A stretch of DNA of 64,000 bases, from contig LLCB01000233.1 of NCBI GenBank assembly GCA_001414345.1, positions 30,694 through 94,693 of the forward strand. The letters are read 5' to 3'. Of this stretch, positions 1 to 12,437 are shown piece after piece (within the stretch, counting starts at the first letter, position 1; each line of letters opens with the position of its first letter). Position numbers and translations under genes: made by a program. This DNA comes from Hymenoscyphus infarciens. Taxonomy: Eukaryota; Ascomycota; Leotiomycetes; Helotiales; Helotiaceae. The notes beneath the pieces were generated by a model that did no database searches, was not told the origin of the DNA, and saw only the letters and a list, made by a program, of their open reading frames with translations.

Positions 1-125
1 GGGTCTTGATGGCTTACTTGTTAATTTTTAGCTTACTCGAAATCTACTAGCTTACTTGTCACCTGGTTTCTTACTCCCAAATGTTGATCGTTTGGCTTGC
101 TCGTGGCTTACTCGTGGCTTACTCG
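1..125. repeat. Short degenerate tandem repeat (GCTTACTCG-like unit)
   Basis: The first 125 bases repeat a unit close to GGCTTACTCGT, clearest at 93-125 where it occurs three times in a row and more diverged at 10-60. Both small frames that cross it (52-249 minus, 56-238 plus) are by-products of this repeat. No gene is seen. Confidence 0.55.
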
Positions 126-639
126 CTTTAATGATAGGGTCTTTGCAGATAGTTTCAATAACTACCCGCATTTCCTCTTCATACATTTCTTGCGAAGCGC
201 TTAGGTTTTTTGTCAACCATTTACTAGTTGTCTTATAATCTAACTCCAACTTTTGGCCTGCTATAGCACTGTTTTATACACTAGGGGAGGGTAATAGAAG
301 TGTTCTAAAAGTGTGTTAGCTAGTAGTGAATACGGTATTTAAGGGTGTATAGTACCTCTTAAGTATATAAAGCTTTGAAGAACCTTTTTTTAATAGACGT
401 TGACCTGACATAGTTACTAGTTTATATAAAGAACCTAGACTTGTAAAGTAGGTGTATTCTTTGAAGAGAGTGGAGAGCTATTAGTATTAGTAAGGTAGAC
501 AAGTTTTTATAAGTAGACAGAGGCCTGTTCATAAGTAACTTTTGTTGTAAAATTCTCTTATCTAAAGAGTAAAGAGTGAAGAGAGATAAGAGATTAATAA
601 CGTTTAGCTTTTCAAAGACATAAATAAGTAGAGATTATT

Positions 640-1920
640 TAGTAATTTAAAGTATAGTGAGTTGCGAGTTAAGCTTCTCTTTTAACGATATTTTATAAAC
701 TATACTTTTTTAGAAAATTTATTATTTCCTAGATACTCTTTCTCTCTTTATATAATAATAACATATATTATTATAAATCTAAGAATAATTAAGAAGAAAA
801 CAGATACTTAGCTATATATCTAAATTTTTATAGAGTCTTATAATAAGTTATAAGTTAAGCTTGAATTTACTTACTTTTTTTTTTTAATCCGAGCTTTTTT
901 TTAAGACTTTCTCTCTCTTTTCTTTAGAAAACAGATAATAAAAGTGCTCTAAAAGAGATAAGACCTAGCGTAAAAGAAGCGCTATATCTAATTATCTCTC
1001 TTCTATAGTATCTATTAATTTTTAAGTAAGTATAAAAATAAAAGTAAACTAAAAGATAAATAATTCTTAAAATAACCTCTTTTCTTAAAAAAAGAGAGAA
1101 ATTTTTTTCACTATCTCTATAACTAGAGTTTCTAATAAGAAGTTAACTAGTGAAAAGAATAATAAAACTGGTTTAAAATAAATAGACTTAGTAGTTAAGC
1201 ATTTTAGCCACCTGTCTTAAATATATAATATGAAATGAATTACGCTTAATCAAATTAATATTTAAATTAGTAAATCACTATTAAGTGCCAAAAGATACTT
1301 GTTCTTTTAACTGTTTTTCTAACTATTAATTAGTTATTATATTAAAATATTAAGTGAATAATTAGAAATCTCCTACGTACTTACTAAAGTTATATACTGA
1401 AGTTATAAGATTATAGTAAGTTACGAGTTAGGCTTCTAAACTATACGTCTTTAGAAAATTTCTTTTTTTCTTATTTAGTTTATAAAATAGAAAACTAAAG
1501 TACTTGTTAAGATATAAGACCTACTTAGAAAGAACTGCTATATCTTCGTATATCTTTTCTCTATTTAGTACTATATCTAAGTAAGTATAATAAGAATAAA
1601 CTTAATAATAGTTAGTTCTTAGAAACCTCTCTTTTCGTAAGAAAAATTCTTATACCTCTATAAAGATCAGTAGTCTCTACTATAGTAAGATACGAGTTAA
1701 GCTTGAATTTGCTTACTTTTTTTAAGAAATTCCTTAATTTCCTCTCTTTTTAGATACTCTTTTACCTTTTAATTAATAATAACATATAATTTATAATTTA
1801 TAAAAATAGGAAAGAAGAGACTTATATCTTCTCTTATACTCTATAAACTTTATAAGACAAAAATATATAATTTAATATCTATCTTAATTTTTATAGAGTC
1901 TTAGTATAGCTTATTAATCT
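640..1920. repeat. Degenerate AT-rich dispersed/tandem repeats
   Basis: A block close to TAGTAAGTTACGAGTTAAGC recurs near 655, 840, 1409 and 1680. Companion segments recur with it: a pyrimidine-rich stretch followed by AATAATAACATATA near 735-765 and 1750-1790, and a CTAAGTAAGTATAA-type stretch near 1022 and 1570. The copies differ mostly by C/T and G/A changes, as expected of RIP on a duplicated sequence. No coding potential is visible. Confidence 0.5.
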
Positions 1921-2161
1921 TAACAAATAGCAAATAACGACTATAATATATAAAGACACGTCTCGAAAATATAGATAGATTGACGATGTTATTACTTATT
2001 CTTAGTATTTTATACTAACCTCTTCTATTACTAAACATAATCGGAATTTCAACTTATATCAGAGAATGTTCTAAGAGAATAGAGAAAAGAATAATAGTAT
2101 TAACTAGGAAGCCCTACCTCTTATAGAGAACGAAGTAAAGATAGGAATTCGCTATTCACTT

Positions 2162-2951
2162 TAGTGTTTTAGGTTTCTCTATCTAATCTATTATCCTATT
2201 CTATCTTAACAATCCTTCTCCTTTCTACCTCTATTTTAAGGCTATCCTGCCTAATCCTATTCTAATATATTACTTCTCCTAGCTACTCTAATCCTATTCT
2301 AAAATTTGTTCTACCTATCCTTTCCTATCCGAGGTATTAGAGTAGCCTTTCCTAGCTTATAGAGGAGGCTAGGCAAGGTATATACTAGCCTTAAATATAT
2401 TATTTATAGTATTATTAGTAGATTTAGTAGGAGTGGTATTACCTAAGAAAAGCATATAATATTACTTCGTCCTAGGTATAATAATTATAGTAGAAGCGAA
2501 AGAAACCTCTATAAAAATCAGCTATACCTAGGACGAACTTAATTTAGTACTATTTAAAAGGACTTAGAAGGTAAGTGAGTTATTACTAATCTACTAAGAT
2601 AATACGTAATTTAGGTATAATATCTTGTCTTTTAGTAGCTTTAATAATATTATTATTTTTAATACTTCTTAAATTAGTCTATAATAATAGTACTTTTTAT
2701 TACTTTTTACTTATTTTAATGCTTTTTACTTATATACTTCCTATCTTATCCTATTCTTCCTAGCACCTCTTCTTACCTAGCCTTATCTTTTAGTCTTCCT
2801 TACCTCTTCTATCTAAATTTAGTATCTCTTCTACCTAATTTAGCCTAGCTTATAAGTGAAATTAGCCTATCCTCTCCTTTCCTAATAGAGAGAGGTAGCC
2901 TATCCTCTCCGGAGTGCTAGGCTGACTAAGGCGGGGAAAGCTAAAACACTG
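2162..2951. mobile_element. hAT-type MITE, copy 1 (790 bp)
   Basis: The element is bounded by imperfect terminal inverted repeats: TAGTGTTTTAGGTTTCTC on the left and GGCGGGGAAAGCTAAAACAC on the right, the latter followed by TG. It is flanked on both sides by the same 8-bp target duplication ATTCACTT (2154-2161 and 2952-2959). An 8-bp duplication plus a CAGTG-type terminus is characteristic of the hAT superfamily. The interior has no reading frame and is made of CCTATCC/TAGCC pyrimidine-rich subrepeats shared with the copies at 6041 and 21727. It is about 300 bp longer than the 21727 copy because of a middle segment carrying a 15-bp-arm inverted repeat (2466-2480 with 2523-2537). The leading C of the left terminus is T, a RIP-type change. 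Confidence 0.88.
2466..2537. repeat. Perfect 15-bp inverted repeat inside hAT MITE copy 1
   Basis: TTCGTCCTAGGTATA at 2466-2480 is the exact reverse complement of 2523-2537, with 42 bases between the arms. It lies in the extra middle segment that the 488-bp copy at 21727 lacks. It could be a nested tiny insertion or a hairpin-forming extension. Confidence 0.7.
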
Positions 2952-3139
2952 ATTCACTTTATATACACTAGGCTACATAGGTGAATAATATAGCAAGCGC
3001 TCTACTAGACGAATTCCAAAGACGTCCACTCTCCAGACCTCTTTACTAAGAGTTATTGATAAATATATACTATATACTCTTTACTTTTCATTCTGTTCTT
3101 CATTAGGTTAAGGCTAATATTTTTTCAATCATCTTCCCT

Positions 3140-3788
3140 ATGAATACAGGTGCTGTTCAAGTTACTCCACCTCCTATAAACATCGACAAAGCACAACTTT
3201 GGAATTTACGCACGCATATTGTAACAACTGCTTGCGGTCTTCTTGAATATATTTCCAAGTACACACGATAACAAGGGACTTCAGAAATAATAGGATGATG
3301 CGACTCTAGAGACTAAGATCCATAGAGAACATCTTAGAGCTATCGGTCCAATGCCTATACTCTTTACTAGTGCTAGGAAAGTAGTATAAATAAAAAGAAA
3401 TAGCCACTATTGCGAAAGATTGCTTTGAGGCCTCAACAACCTTTATACTAGACAACTACAAATTTCCAATTAGCCTTCCCGTGACCATCTTCTTTGATCT
3501 AAACCAGCTTCCAGAAACCGCTAATCAAAATGCAGGATATGGGGTTGGCGCAACGCAGGGTCGGTTTCGGCAGGAATCATACCACGTACTTTTCAAAACA
3601 CACGGGTAAAATCAATGAAAGCCATACCCGGTACCAGCGAACTCCAGAAAAATTTAAATGATTCACTCGAGACGTGGTTCAGTGGGCATAGGCCGGAACA
3701 AGAATCTGTCCATTCAGATGAGTTTCGCCAAGGAACTCTTAAGCTAAAAGACCCGTGTAGGAATTGTCGTGCCGTGACTTATAGGTGA
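3140..3788 (+). pseudogene. Frameshifted gene relic of unknown function, not RIP-degraded
   Basis: This stretch has normal base composition inside an otherwise extremely AT-rich block. Coding-like sequence continues in changing plus-strand frames. A first ORF from ATG 3140 (begins MNTGAVQVTPPPINIDKAQL) stops at TAA 3269-3271. A second piece contains IGPMPILFTSARKVV. A third runs from about 3405 to a stop near 3607 and contains TFILDNYKFPISLPVTIFFD and YGVGATQGRFRQESYHVLFK. A last piece contains SMKAIPGTSELQKNLNDSLE and ends with LKDPCRNCRAV before a stop near 3788. I do not recognise the family. The terminal PCxxC resembles one half of the zinc site of deaminase-fold proteins, but no HxE partner is seen, so that is not claimed. 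It appears to be a single-copy gene broken by indels and stops rather than by RIP. Confidence 0.6.
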
Positions 3789-3789
3789 G

Positions 3790-4967
3790 AGAACGATTCT
3801 AGTAATACGTCGATTTTACTCTAAAAGAAATTAATAAAAAACTATTAACTGTTTTATTTATATATACTATATACTTAAATTTTATAATCTCTTTTTCTAG
3901 TAATATTTTTTAAAAGCTATTTAAAAATAAGCTTCTATTTTAGTTTCTAAGTCTTTAATTTTCTTACGTTTCTTATATTTACTATCTAGGCCTCGTCTAC
4001 TCTTTTATCTTATATATCTTTTAAAGCTAAATACTCCTATATTACTCTAAACTTCTAAACTTTCTTTTATATACTCTTCTTTAGTTTCTATCTTATCTTA
4101 GTTATAGAGAGGTTATATAAATAATACAAAGTAAGAGCGCTTTTAAGTATTTAGAATTAGAATACTAACTCGAGTTTATCTTATATATAAATAATAGAAG
4201 AAGTAATAGGCTTCTAACGCTCGAAAGCTTCTATTATTTATACGCGTTTATACTCTACTCTCTTCTTTCTTATATATATTATTAAAGGAGTTAGCTAGTT
4301 TATAAAAGAGACTAAGAATAGAGATATAAAGTAGTAGAGTAGTAAAAGCTAGAAACTTATTCTTTAAAAGTTTCTCTTTATTTCTCTTCTATTTCTTCGC
4401 TACTAATTACTTAGCTTTATATATCTTAAGCTTTTTAGCACTAGTTCTTAGTTAAGAGAGATAAGACTTATTTTCTAGAATAATAACTAGATTATTCTAA
4501 GAGTAAATATATAATCTTAAAAGTCTTAAAAAAAGTGAAAGAAATCTATCTTTATTATCTTCTTAGCTCTATTAAATAACTCTTTTAGAAGTAGTTTCTT
4601 AAGCTAATATTAAAGAGCTTAAAAGACGCTAATAGCTAGTAGTTAAAGAATATATATAAGATAAGAAGGAAGTTTAAATAGTTAAATAGAATACTTCTAG
4701 TAATAGCTAATAAACTACTAGATTAAGTAACTTCTATAGATATTAAAGAGAAGAAGTAAGTAGCTCTTTTATATATAGATTCTTTTATAAAAAGATTAAA
4801 ATACTTAAGATATTTTAGTCTAAGTTAGTTATCTATAAATACTATCTTAGAGCACGTCTAGTAGATATTTAGATCTATAGTATTATTAAAATACTTATAT
4901 AAGTAATATATATTTTAAAAATAATTATTAGTAGAATCTTCTCTTCTCTCTAGTCTATAGTAGTAAT
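3790..4967. other. RIP-degraded AT-rich sequence, no identifiable gene
   Basis: Dominated by TATA, CTAG and TTAG words with stops in all frames. It probably contains decayed transposon coding sequence, but I could not match any domain on either strand. Confidence 0.5.
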
Positions 4968-5633
4968 TATAATAGTATAAAAGATATACGACTATAGAAG
5001 AGATATATAGAAGTATATTTAAAGAGAATAAAGTATATAGATACTAGGCTCTAATATAGAATAAAAGACTAAATTAGTCTCTTATAATCTAGAGTAGAAG
5101 TATTTATATATAGAAGGTTAGATAATATAAAAGTCTAATAATAATAATAGCTAAAACCTTTCTAATATAAGTAATACTAAATAAGAAGAGCTAAAAGCTA
5201 ATATATATAACTTTAAACCTTAATATCTTTAGTATATAAATCTTAGTAGTTTAAAATAGCTAGCTTTTATAGTAATAATAGTAATAAGCTTTCTATTTTC
5301 TAGATTAGAACTAAATATAGCTTTATAATCTCTTAGAGTAATAATATAATAGCTAGCTATCTTAAATAGCCGAGTTTACTTACTATATATAGTAGCTTTT
5401 AGCTTTTATATTAGCTTTTAGCCTTTTATTATTTTATATTATCTAAATTAGAAAGGCTTTAAACTTTAGATTTTAGACTTTTTAGTACTATCCGATCTCT
5501 TATATATAGCTATCTACTCTTCTATAGTTAGAAAAGGCCTAATTAAGTCTTTTCTTTAATATTAGTATCTAGTATACTTACTTTCGAATAGCACTTCTAT
5601 ATGTCTCTTTAGTATATAATTCGTATTATTATA
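4968..5633. repeat. Two inverted LTR remnants of the local Gypsy family
   Basis: The left part starts TATAATAGTATAA and carries ACTAGGCTCTAATATAGAA. It matches the LTRs at 46817 and 50137 and the reverse complement of the LTR at 8799-9199. The right part (about 5360-5633) contains the same features in the opposite orientation and ends with CGTATTATTATA. Together they form a head-to-head pair of decayed LTRs from the family that also supplies the elements at 8799 and 46544. Boundaries are approximate because of heavy mutation. Confidence 0.5.
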
Positions 5634-6032
5634 AATAACTTTATTATTATATATAACGTCTATCTAGAATCTAGTTTTATTAAAGCTATAAATATTCTTA
5701 TTTTAGATACTCTAGTAGTTTATATAGTATATAAAGTCTTTAAAGTACTTATCTATATTCTTCTTAATATATATATTACTTCTCTATACTAAGAAAGGCT
5801 TTATATATAATGTTTTTATAAAGTTCTTATTCTTAGCTATCTATCTCTTACTCTATCTTCTTAATACTATCTATAGTTTTCTCTCTATTATACTAAAGAA
5901 GTTAGTTTATTATTAGAATAAGAGTTTTAAGATTTATAGACTTTCTAGTTATATATCTCTTTAGAGCCTATTTAGCTTACTATGAGATAATTATAAATTA
6001 TCTAATAAATATACCGAGATCTTTTAAAAGTA
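5634..6032. other. RIP-degraded AT-rich spacer
   Basis: No open frame or recognisable element between the LTR remnants and the next hAT MITE; all frames are broken by stops. Confidence 0.45.
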
Positions 6033-6040
6033 GCTTAGTA

Positions 6041-6665
6041 TAGCGTTTTAGATTTCCTCGCCTAAACGATCCTAGGTATTAGAATAAGAAAGAATACTCT
6101 CTCTCTTTAGAATATAATAGAATAGAATAACTTTACTTCTAGAATATAATAGAAAAGGAAGGATAATTATTAAAGAAGGATTAGAGTAGCTAGAAAGGTT
6201 AAAAAGAGAGGCTAGAAAGAGAGAAGAGAGTAAGTAGTATAGAATAGAAGTAGCTAGGCGAGGAAGAGTATCTTTAAATAAAGTGAGTTTATTTAAAAGA
6301 GAGCGATAGTACTAAATATAGAACTCCTCTTATAAACTAACTCACTTTACCTCTTATAAACTAACTTACTTTACCTTTTATTAACCTACTTTATATACTT
6401 CTATAGAATAATATATAAACCTTTCTTCTTATTAGATATAGAAAGGAAATTAGCCTTATATAGGAGTAGAAGAGATAGATATATTAAAAGTATAAGATTA
6501 GAAGAGATAAGCGTATTAAAGGCTAGAGATAGTATATAATAGACTAGGAGCGCTTAAAAGAGAGGATATAATAAGAAAGAATAGCTTTAAAAGTAAGAAA
6601 AGATATAAATAGAAATCTTTAGAAAGAATAGAAGTGCTAATCTAGCTAGGAAAACAAAAACACTA
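6041..6665. mobile_element. hAT-type MITE, copy 2 (625 bp)
   Basis: The left terminus reads TAGCGTTTTAGATTTCCTCG and the right end reads CTAGGAAAACAAAAACACTA. The element is flanked by an identical 8-bp target duplication GCTTAGTA at 6033-6040 and 6666-6673. The terminal sequences are RIP-altered versions of those of the better preserved copy at 21727-22214. The interior again carries pyrimidine/purine-rich subrepeats and no coding sequence. Confidence 0.82.
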
Positions 6666-6673
6666 GCTTAGTA

Positions 6674-8798
6674 TATATTTATTTAATTATCTAATTATCT
6701 AATAATAAATTCTATAATCGTTTAACTCTTTAATTATAATTATTAGTAATATTAATAATAGTTATTAGTATATTAAGAATAACTTTTAGTTCTATTACTA
6801 GCTACTACTACGTACTTAATTACTCTTATATTATCTAGTAAAATCAGGTATATTAATTACTTATTTTTCTACTACTTTTATCTATTACTTTTCTTACTTT
6901 TATCTTCTAATATAGCTCTAAATCGCTTTAAAAAAAAAGCCTAAAAAAAGAAGAAGACTTTATAACTTATAATACCTCTTAATTCTTCTAAATCGCTAGA
7001 ATTATTCTAAATTCTATCTTTCGCTTAATCTTAATCTACTTAATTAGAACGTAAGAAGAATTACTATTAGTCTAAAGATAATATCTTTTTACTATTAGAA
7101 TTCGTTAAGAATTAGAGAGAGAGAGAAGAAGTAAGTTATACTACTCTTACTAAGACTATATTTAATATATAAGCTAAAAAGTATACTAAGCCTTTTAAAG
7201 ATAGCTATATATACTAAGTTAAATATAGTAATTTAAGAGAGGAATATAAGTAAATATATTAATTACTTTCTATCTTAGGATTTAATTAGAAAAGTAAAGA
7301 AGGATTAGTTACTACTAAAAAGAGAGTTTAGATTTCTTATTTAAAAGTAAATAAATTAAACTATAATTAAATTTAATACTAATATCTTCTATAAAAATAC
7401 TCTTAATTAAAGAAGTAGAAGAAGAAGACTTTCTCTTAGTATACTATAATATACGCTCTATAAATTAATCGATTAGCTACTAGTAAATATAGCTATTTTA
7501 AGAGCTAAAAGAATACTACTAATATCTTAGAGTTATCTTTTTCTAATAATTCTAATAACTTTAATAATTTAGATAACTCTTTCTAGATAAGTACTAATAC
7601 TACTAATTTAGAAGTTTAAGAGCTCTCTATTCTTAAGTATATAAGAATACTAGTTAATCCTATACTCTCTTATACTAAAAACTATATTAATACTATTATT
7701 ATTAATATAAGAGAGGAAATTTAAGCTTAAATTAATCTCTATTATATATATTATACTTAAGATAGAAGAGAGTATATAAGTTATAAGAAGGAGATAAAAA
7801 GAGCTAAAAAGAAGACTAAAAAGAAGGCTAAAAAGAAGAAGAAAGAGAAGGAAAAAGAGACTCTAATATCTTAGCTAGCTTCTTAGAAGCGAGGAGCTTC
7901 TAAGAAGCTAATATTAGTAAAGAGAAAGAAGCTCTCTAGAGTAGAAGAGATAATAGATATAAGTAAGAGTATTACCTTTATAACTTAATTCTTTACTACT
8001 ATTAATATACTATTAAGTAAGCTAGAGGAGATTCCTAGAAAGGTAGTAGCTAAGATACTCTATAAATAAGTACTTAAGAAGGTATAAAAGAAGGATTATT
8101 TAACTACTTAAGATATACTCCTTATTATATAAATAAGAAACTATAAGCTCTTACTAGAGTATCTCTCTATTAAGAATAATCTATAATTATATAAGAAATA
8201 GCTTTAACTTATAGTTAATAGAAATAGAAGAGATTATTTTATAGATTACTTTATTATTCCTAAACTTCTAGAATCTACTTCTAGTAATTTAGAGAAGGTT
8301 TAATAGTATCTTAGTATTAGTTTAGTCTAGATTTCTTACTTATAATATACTTTACTTATAATAAATACTTTTAATTTTAAAACTTTATTGAAATATATCT
8401 TAGTAACTAGAAGTTTAGTTAAGTAAGCTTTATAAAACTAATTTAATATATTCTAGAGATACTTTTTAATAAAATTATCTATTATAGTATATAATAGCTC
8501 TAAAAAATAAGCTAATTAGTAGCTTTCTAGTAGTATAAAAATTATATAATTCTATTAGATATTTATAATATAATTAATTTCTAAAGTTAGATTATTATAT
8601 AAAATACTCTCTTTATTAGTATATATTTCTCTAACTCTAAGAGTATTTTAGTATATTAATTTATTATCTTCTATCTCTCTTTTCTATATAATTATCTTAT
8701 ATTTTAATAGCTATTTAGTCTCTTTACTTATTACTAAGTCTTCTTATATAAGAATTAGTATAATATCTAGTTCTATAAATATAATTATTATCTCTAGC
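6674..8798. other. RIP-degraded transposon-like sequence, unidentified
   Basis: About 2.1 kb of AT-rich sequence with no frame over 60 codons. A Lys/Arg-rich low-complexity stretch of repeated GCTAAAAAGAAG units near 7800-7860 suggests decayed coding sequence on the plus strand, but no domain could be recognised. Confidence 0.4.
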
Positions 8799-9199
8799 TA
8801 TAATAGTACGCTATTCTGAATTATTAGTAGTTGTAAAACTACTAATACCTCTAGGCTAAGATTATAAATAACTAATACTTATATAACTAAAGATACTAAA
8901 GATATTAATATCTAATATTTATATATAAAAGAGATTAAGATTTAGATATTATATATTTAGCTTTTTAGCTCTTATTATTTAGTATTAGCTATATTAGATA
9001 GAGCTCGGTTATTATTATTATTATTATTAGAACTTAGTAGTTTCTAATCTCTTATATATAAATGTTTATATTTAGTATAAAAGAGAGATAGTTCTTCCTT
9101 TTTATTCTATACTAGAGCCTAGTATTTACGTATATTATTCTATCTTAAATATACTCTTATATATCTCTTTAGTAGTAGTATATATTTTATACTATTATA
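8799..9199 (+). mobile_element. Gypsy-family LTR (401 bp), solo or 5' LTR of a decayed copy
   Basis: Starts TATAATAGTACGC and ends ATACTATTATA, i.e. an original TG...CA LTR with both ends mutated to TA. It is clearly homologous to the interrupted LTR at 46544-46816 plus 50453-50591, sharing features such as GATAGAGCTCGGTTATTATT. It is followed by leader sequence shared with the Gypsy element of the right block, so it is best read as the 5' end of a second copy of that family. Confidence 0.65.
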
Positions 9200-9680
9200 T
9201 AAAAAGGAAAAACTCTTCTTTGCTAGTAATAGTCTTAATAATATCTCTCTTAAGCTTATTATCGCTTTTTATTTTAAATTTAATTTAACTTAGATTTAGA
9301 CTATTATAATAATATTCTTAAATAGCTAGGATTCTAGAGATCTTCTAGATAGCTAGTAATACTAGAGTTTAGTATCTATATAAATAGCTAGTAAAAATTA
9401 TATTATTAATATAGTAAGAGATTAGAATATACTAAGTATTCCTAAGAATCCTAATAACTCTCTTAGTATAAGAACTACTATATACGATTTAAATAGTTAA
9501 TATACTATAGTTATTTAGAAGACTTCTAAATTAATCTCTTTACTCTCTCTCTAATTAATATTTTAATATATTAGAACTAGAAGCGACTCTAGGTTCTTCT
9601 TAAGCTCTACTTTCTAGTATAGAGCTCTCTATTAGAGAAGATAGTTAAGCATCTACTAAAAGGTCTCTAACTTATAAGAA
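9200..9680 (+). mobile_element. Leader region of the same Gypsy family
   Basis: Homologous to 50592-51055 across its whole length, including AGCTTATTATCGCTTTTTAT and ACTCTAGGTTCTTCTTAAGC-type segments. Similarity ends near 9680 (about 51055 in the other copy), where the rest of the element has been lost or diverged beyond recognition. Confidence 0.6.
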
Positions 9681-11950
9681 AGTAAAGCGCTCTCTCTATT
9701 TAGAGTATTAGCTTAATCGAGGCTTTTATTATAGTTTTATAAGAATATTTTTAGTAGATAATTAGTATTAAAAAGTAATAATAATCTACTAAAGTAAAGA
9801 GTCTATAATTAGTAAAGCTTAGACTTTTTTTTAAGATAATTAAAATAAAATTTAGTTTTAAATTTTAAATTCAACGCTTTCTCTTAGTCTCGCTCTCTTC
9901 TTCTCTCTTCTTTTAAAACGTAGAGAGATTCTATTTTAAGTTAAGGAATTTAAGAGCTTATCTCTAAACACGTATATATATATACGTACGCGAAGTAGTA
10001 AACTTTATCTAAAACGTCTAATATTATTACTTATTCTTTTAAAAGAAGGGATTTTATAGAAGTAGAGAATTAGTAAAAAAGGAAGAGAGTAATTAAGTAA
10101 TTATATAATATAAGACAATTCTCAAATACTTAGAATACTAATTATTTCTTAAAAAGTACTAATCTTTCTTTAAAAGAGAATATATAATAGCTATTCCTAT
10201 TTATTAAGCTTTATAGCTTTATATAATACTTAAAATAATAAAGCTAGCGTCTATAGTCTCTACTCTACTTTCTTAAATTCTACTTTTTAATCCTAGCTAA
10301 CTTATTTATAAGAATAAAAACTCTTATTAGAGTATACTAGAGATACTAAGAGAGTATTCTAGATACTTATCTTACTTTCGTAGAGTTATCTAATACGCGA
10401 AGCGGATTAGATAAGACAGGTCTAAGCGATTATAAGACTTCGATTTCTTTCTCTCTATTACTAATATCTCGGAAGAAGTATAGTCTTTATACGAGTTACG
10501 CTATTCTATAACTAATACTAGTAGAGAAATCTCTAGCGTACTAAGTACGCTACTACGTAATTTACTCTCTTATTCTTCTATTTATCTTAGAAGTATTTTA
10601 AAACCTTTTTATATCATATATATATATTATTATATTTCTAATTACTAATATTTTTAAAACTATAGATATAACTTAAATAGTAATTTAAAAATACTTAATA
10701 CTTATAAGAAACACTTAAATATATACTTAACTAGTTAAACTAATAAAACTAATAAAAATATTAACTTCTCTAAAAAGTAGAAATAATCTTAGTTTTATCT
10801 CTTTAGAGTATCTCTTAACTTTTAAATATATTTCTATACTATTAGTATAAGACTTTTATCTTTTCTCTAGAAAGCTAGTCTCTTAGACTCTCTAGTAAGA
10901 GAGATACTCTCTTATATCTACTTACTAGATTTAAGTAGAATAATTAGATACGATTTATATATAAAAGTAAATAAATTTAAGTCTTTTATCTATTTAACGT
11001 AAATAGCGAATCGTATATAAATTAGTAGCTAGATATATCTATTTATAAGTACTCTATTTAATACTAATACTTTAATTCTTTAATCTTTTACTATTTTAAT
11101 ATAAAGGCTACTTCGTCTAACTCGCGAGTATATAAAAGACTTTAAACTCTTTTTGACTTTCTCTTTTAAAAGTATAAGCTTTTAATACTTCTACTAATAT
11201 CTCTTAAACGTACTAAAAGCTATTTAAGTATAATAAGACTAGTTAGCTTTCTAAAAACGAGTTTAACTCTTTATAGCTATATCTCTTAAATATATAAAGT
11301 ATTATTTATATCTCTTAATTTAATTAAGATAACGATTAAGAAATATTATAATATAATTATTTATCTAGACGTAAACTAAATAATAGTATAATAAAGAATA
11401 AAGTAATTAATCTCTCTTAGAATTCCTCTCTTATATATAATTATAGTATTTAAATACTACGTTATATACTATTAAATCGAATATAAATTATATAGATATC
11501 TACTATTAAAGAGTTTAACTATATACTTTAAGCTTATTATAAAAAAGCATAGAATTATATAATATACTATATAGTAGAGAAATAACTTATAAAGCGCTAT
11601 TAATCTCTTAATATTATAGCTACTCTTAGAAGAGTATTATCTTAATTATAACTTAAAGATATTAGTAGTAGAGATCTTATACTTAAGAATATCTATAATT
11701 AGAAATAATTACTTAATACTACTACTAGGAAAGTTAATAATCACTTTTATAAAGTAGTAGAATTAATAAAGCCTCTTAAAGTCTCTAATAAATAAGATAG
11801 ATTTCCTATTAAGATAGAAAGAGTAGTAGAATAATTAAAAGAGTATATAATATAAGAGAAAAGACCTTACTTTTATAACTCTATTATTATTAATAAATAA
11901 GAAAAGAGTTCTAAGAAAGATAAGCTAAAAAGTAGTAAAAAGTATAAAGT
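9681..11950. other. RIP-degraded AT-rich sequence, unidentified
   Basis: No open frame over 60 codons and no domain recognised. Scattered CG-containing words such as ACGCGAAGCGGATT suggest decayed coding material of unknown type. Confidence 0.4.
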
Positions 11951-12326
11951 TTAAGAATTTATATAAGTAAAAGAGAAGTAGCTTAAACTTCTAATAAAGA
12001 ATAGATATCTTATACTAATTAATTCTACTTATAAAACTAATTATCTTAAGTAGAAGCTCTTCTTATTAGTATACTACTTATCTAAGAGTATATACTTATT
12101 ATCTACTTTCTTTCTTACTTCTAATAAGAATAGCGAGAGTATTAAAGCTTACTTTTAATAGCTTATAACTTAGAAAAAAGAGAAGCTTAATATATAATAG
12201 TATATTAAATACGCTTTCTCAAATAACTCTACTATTAAGTAACTTATAATTAAGAACGTATTTATTAAGAATAGCGATTAATTCTCTTCTTATAACGCTA
12301 TTAAACACTTTCTTTATATATAATAC

Positions 12327-12437
12327 TATAACGTAGTTTTAGGTTAAAAACGCTCTAAGAAGCTTTATATTTAGAGATAAAAACTCTACTATATATATAG
12401 TGAAAAGAGTTACGTAAGACTCTCTTTTTCTATAATA
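12327..12437. repeat. TRIM left LTR
   Basis: 111-bp direct repeat; starts TATAACGTAGTTTTAGG and ends CTATAATA. It pairs with 13179-13289. Confidence 0.85.

Noticed and set aside
52..249. 65-codon minus-strand frame at the window start
   Set aside because: Derived from the short tandem repeat at 1-125.
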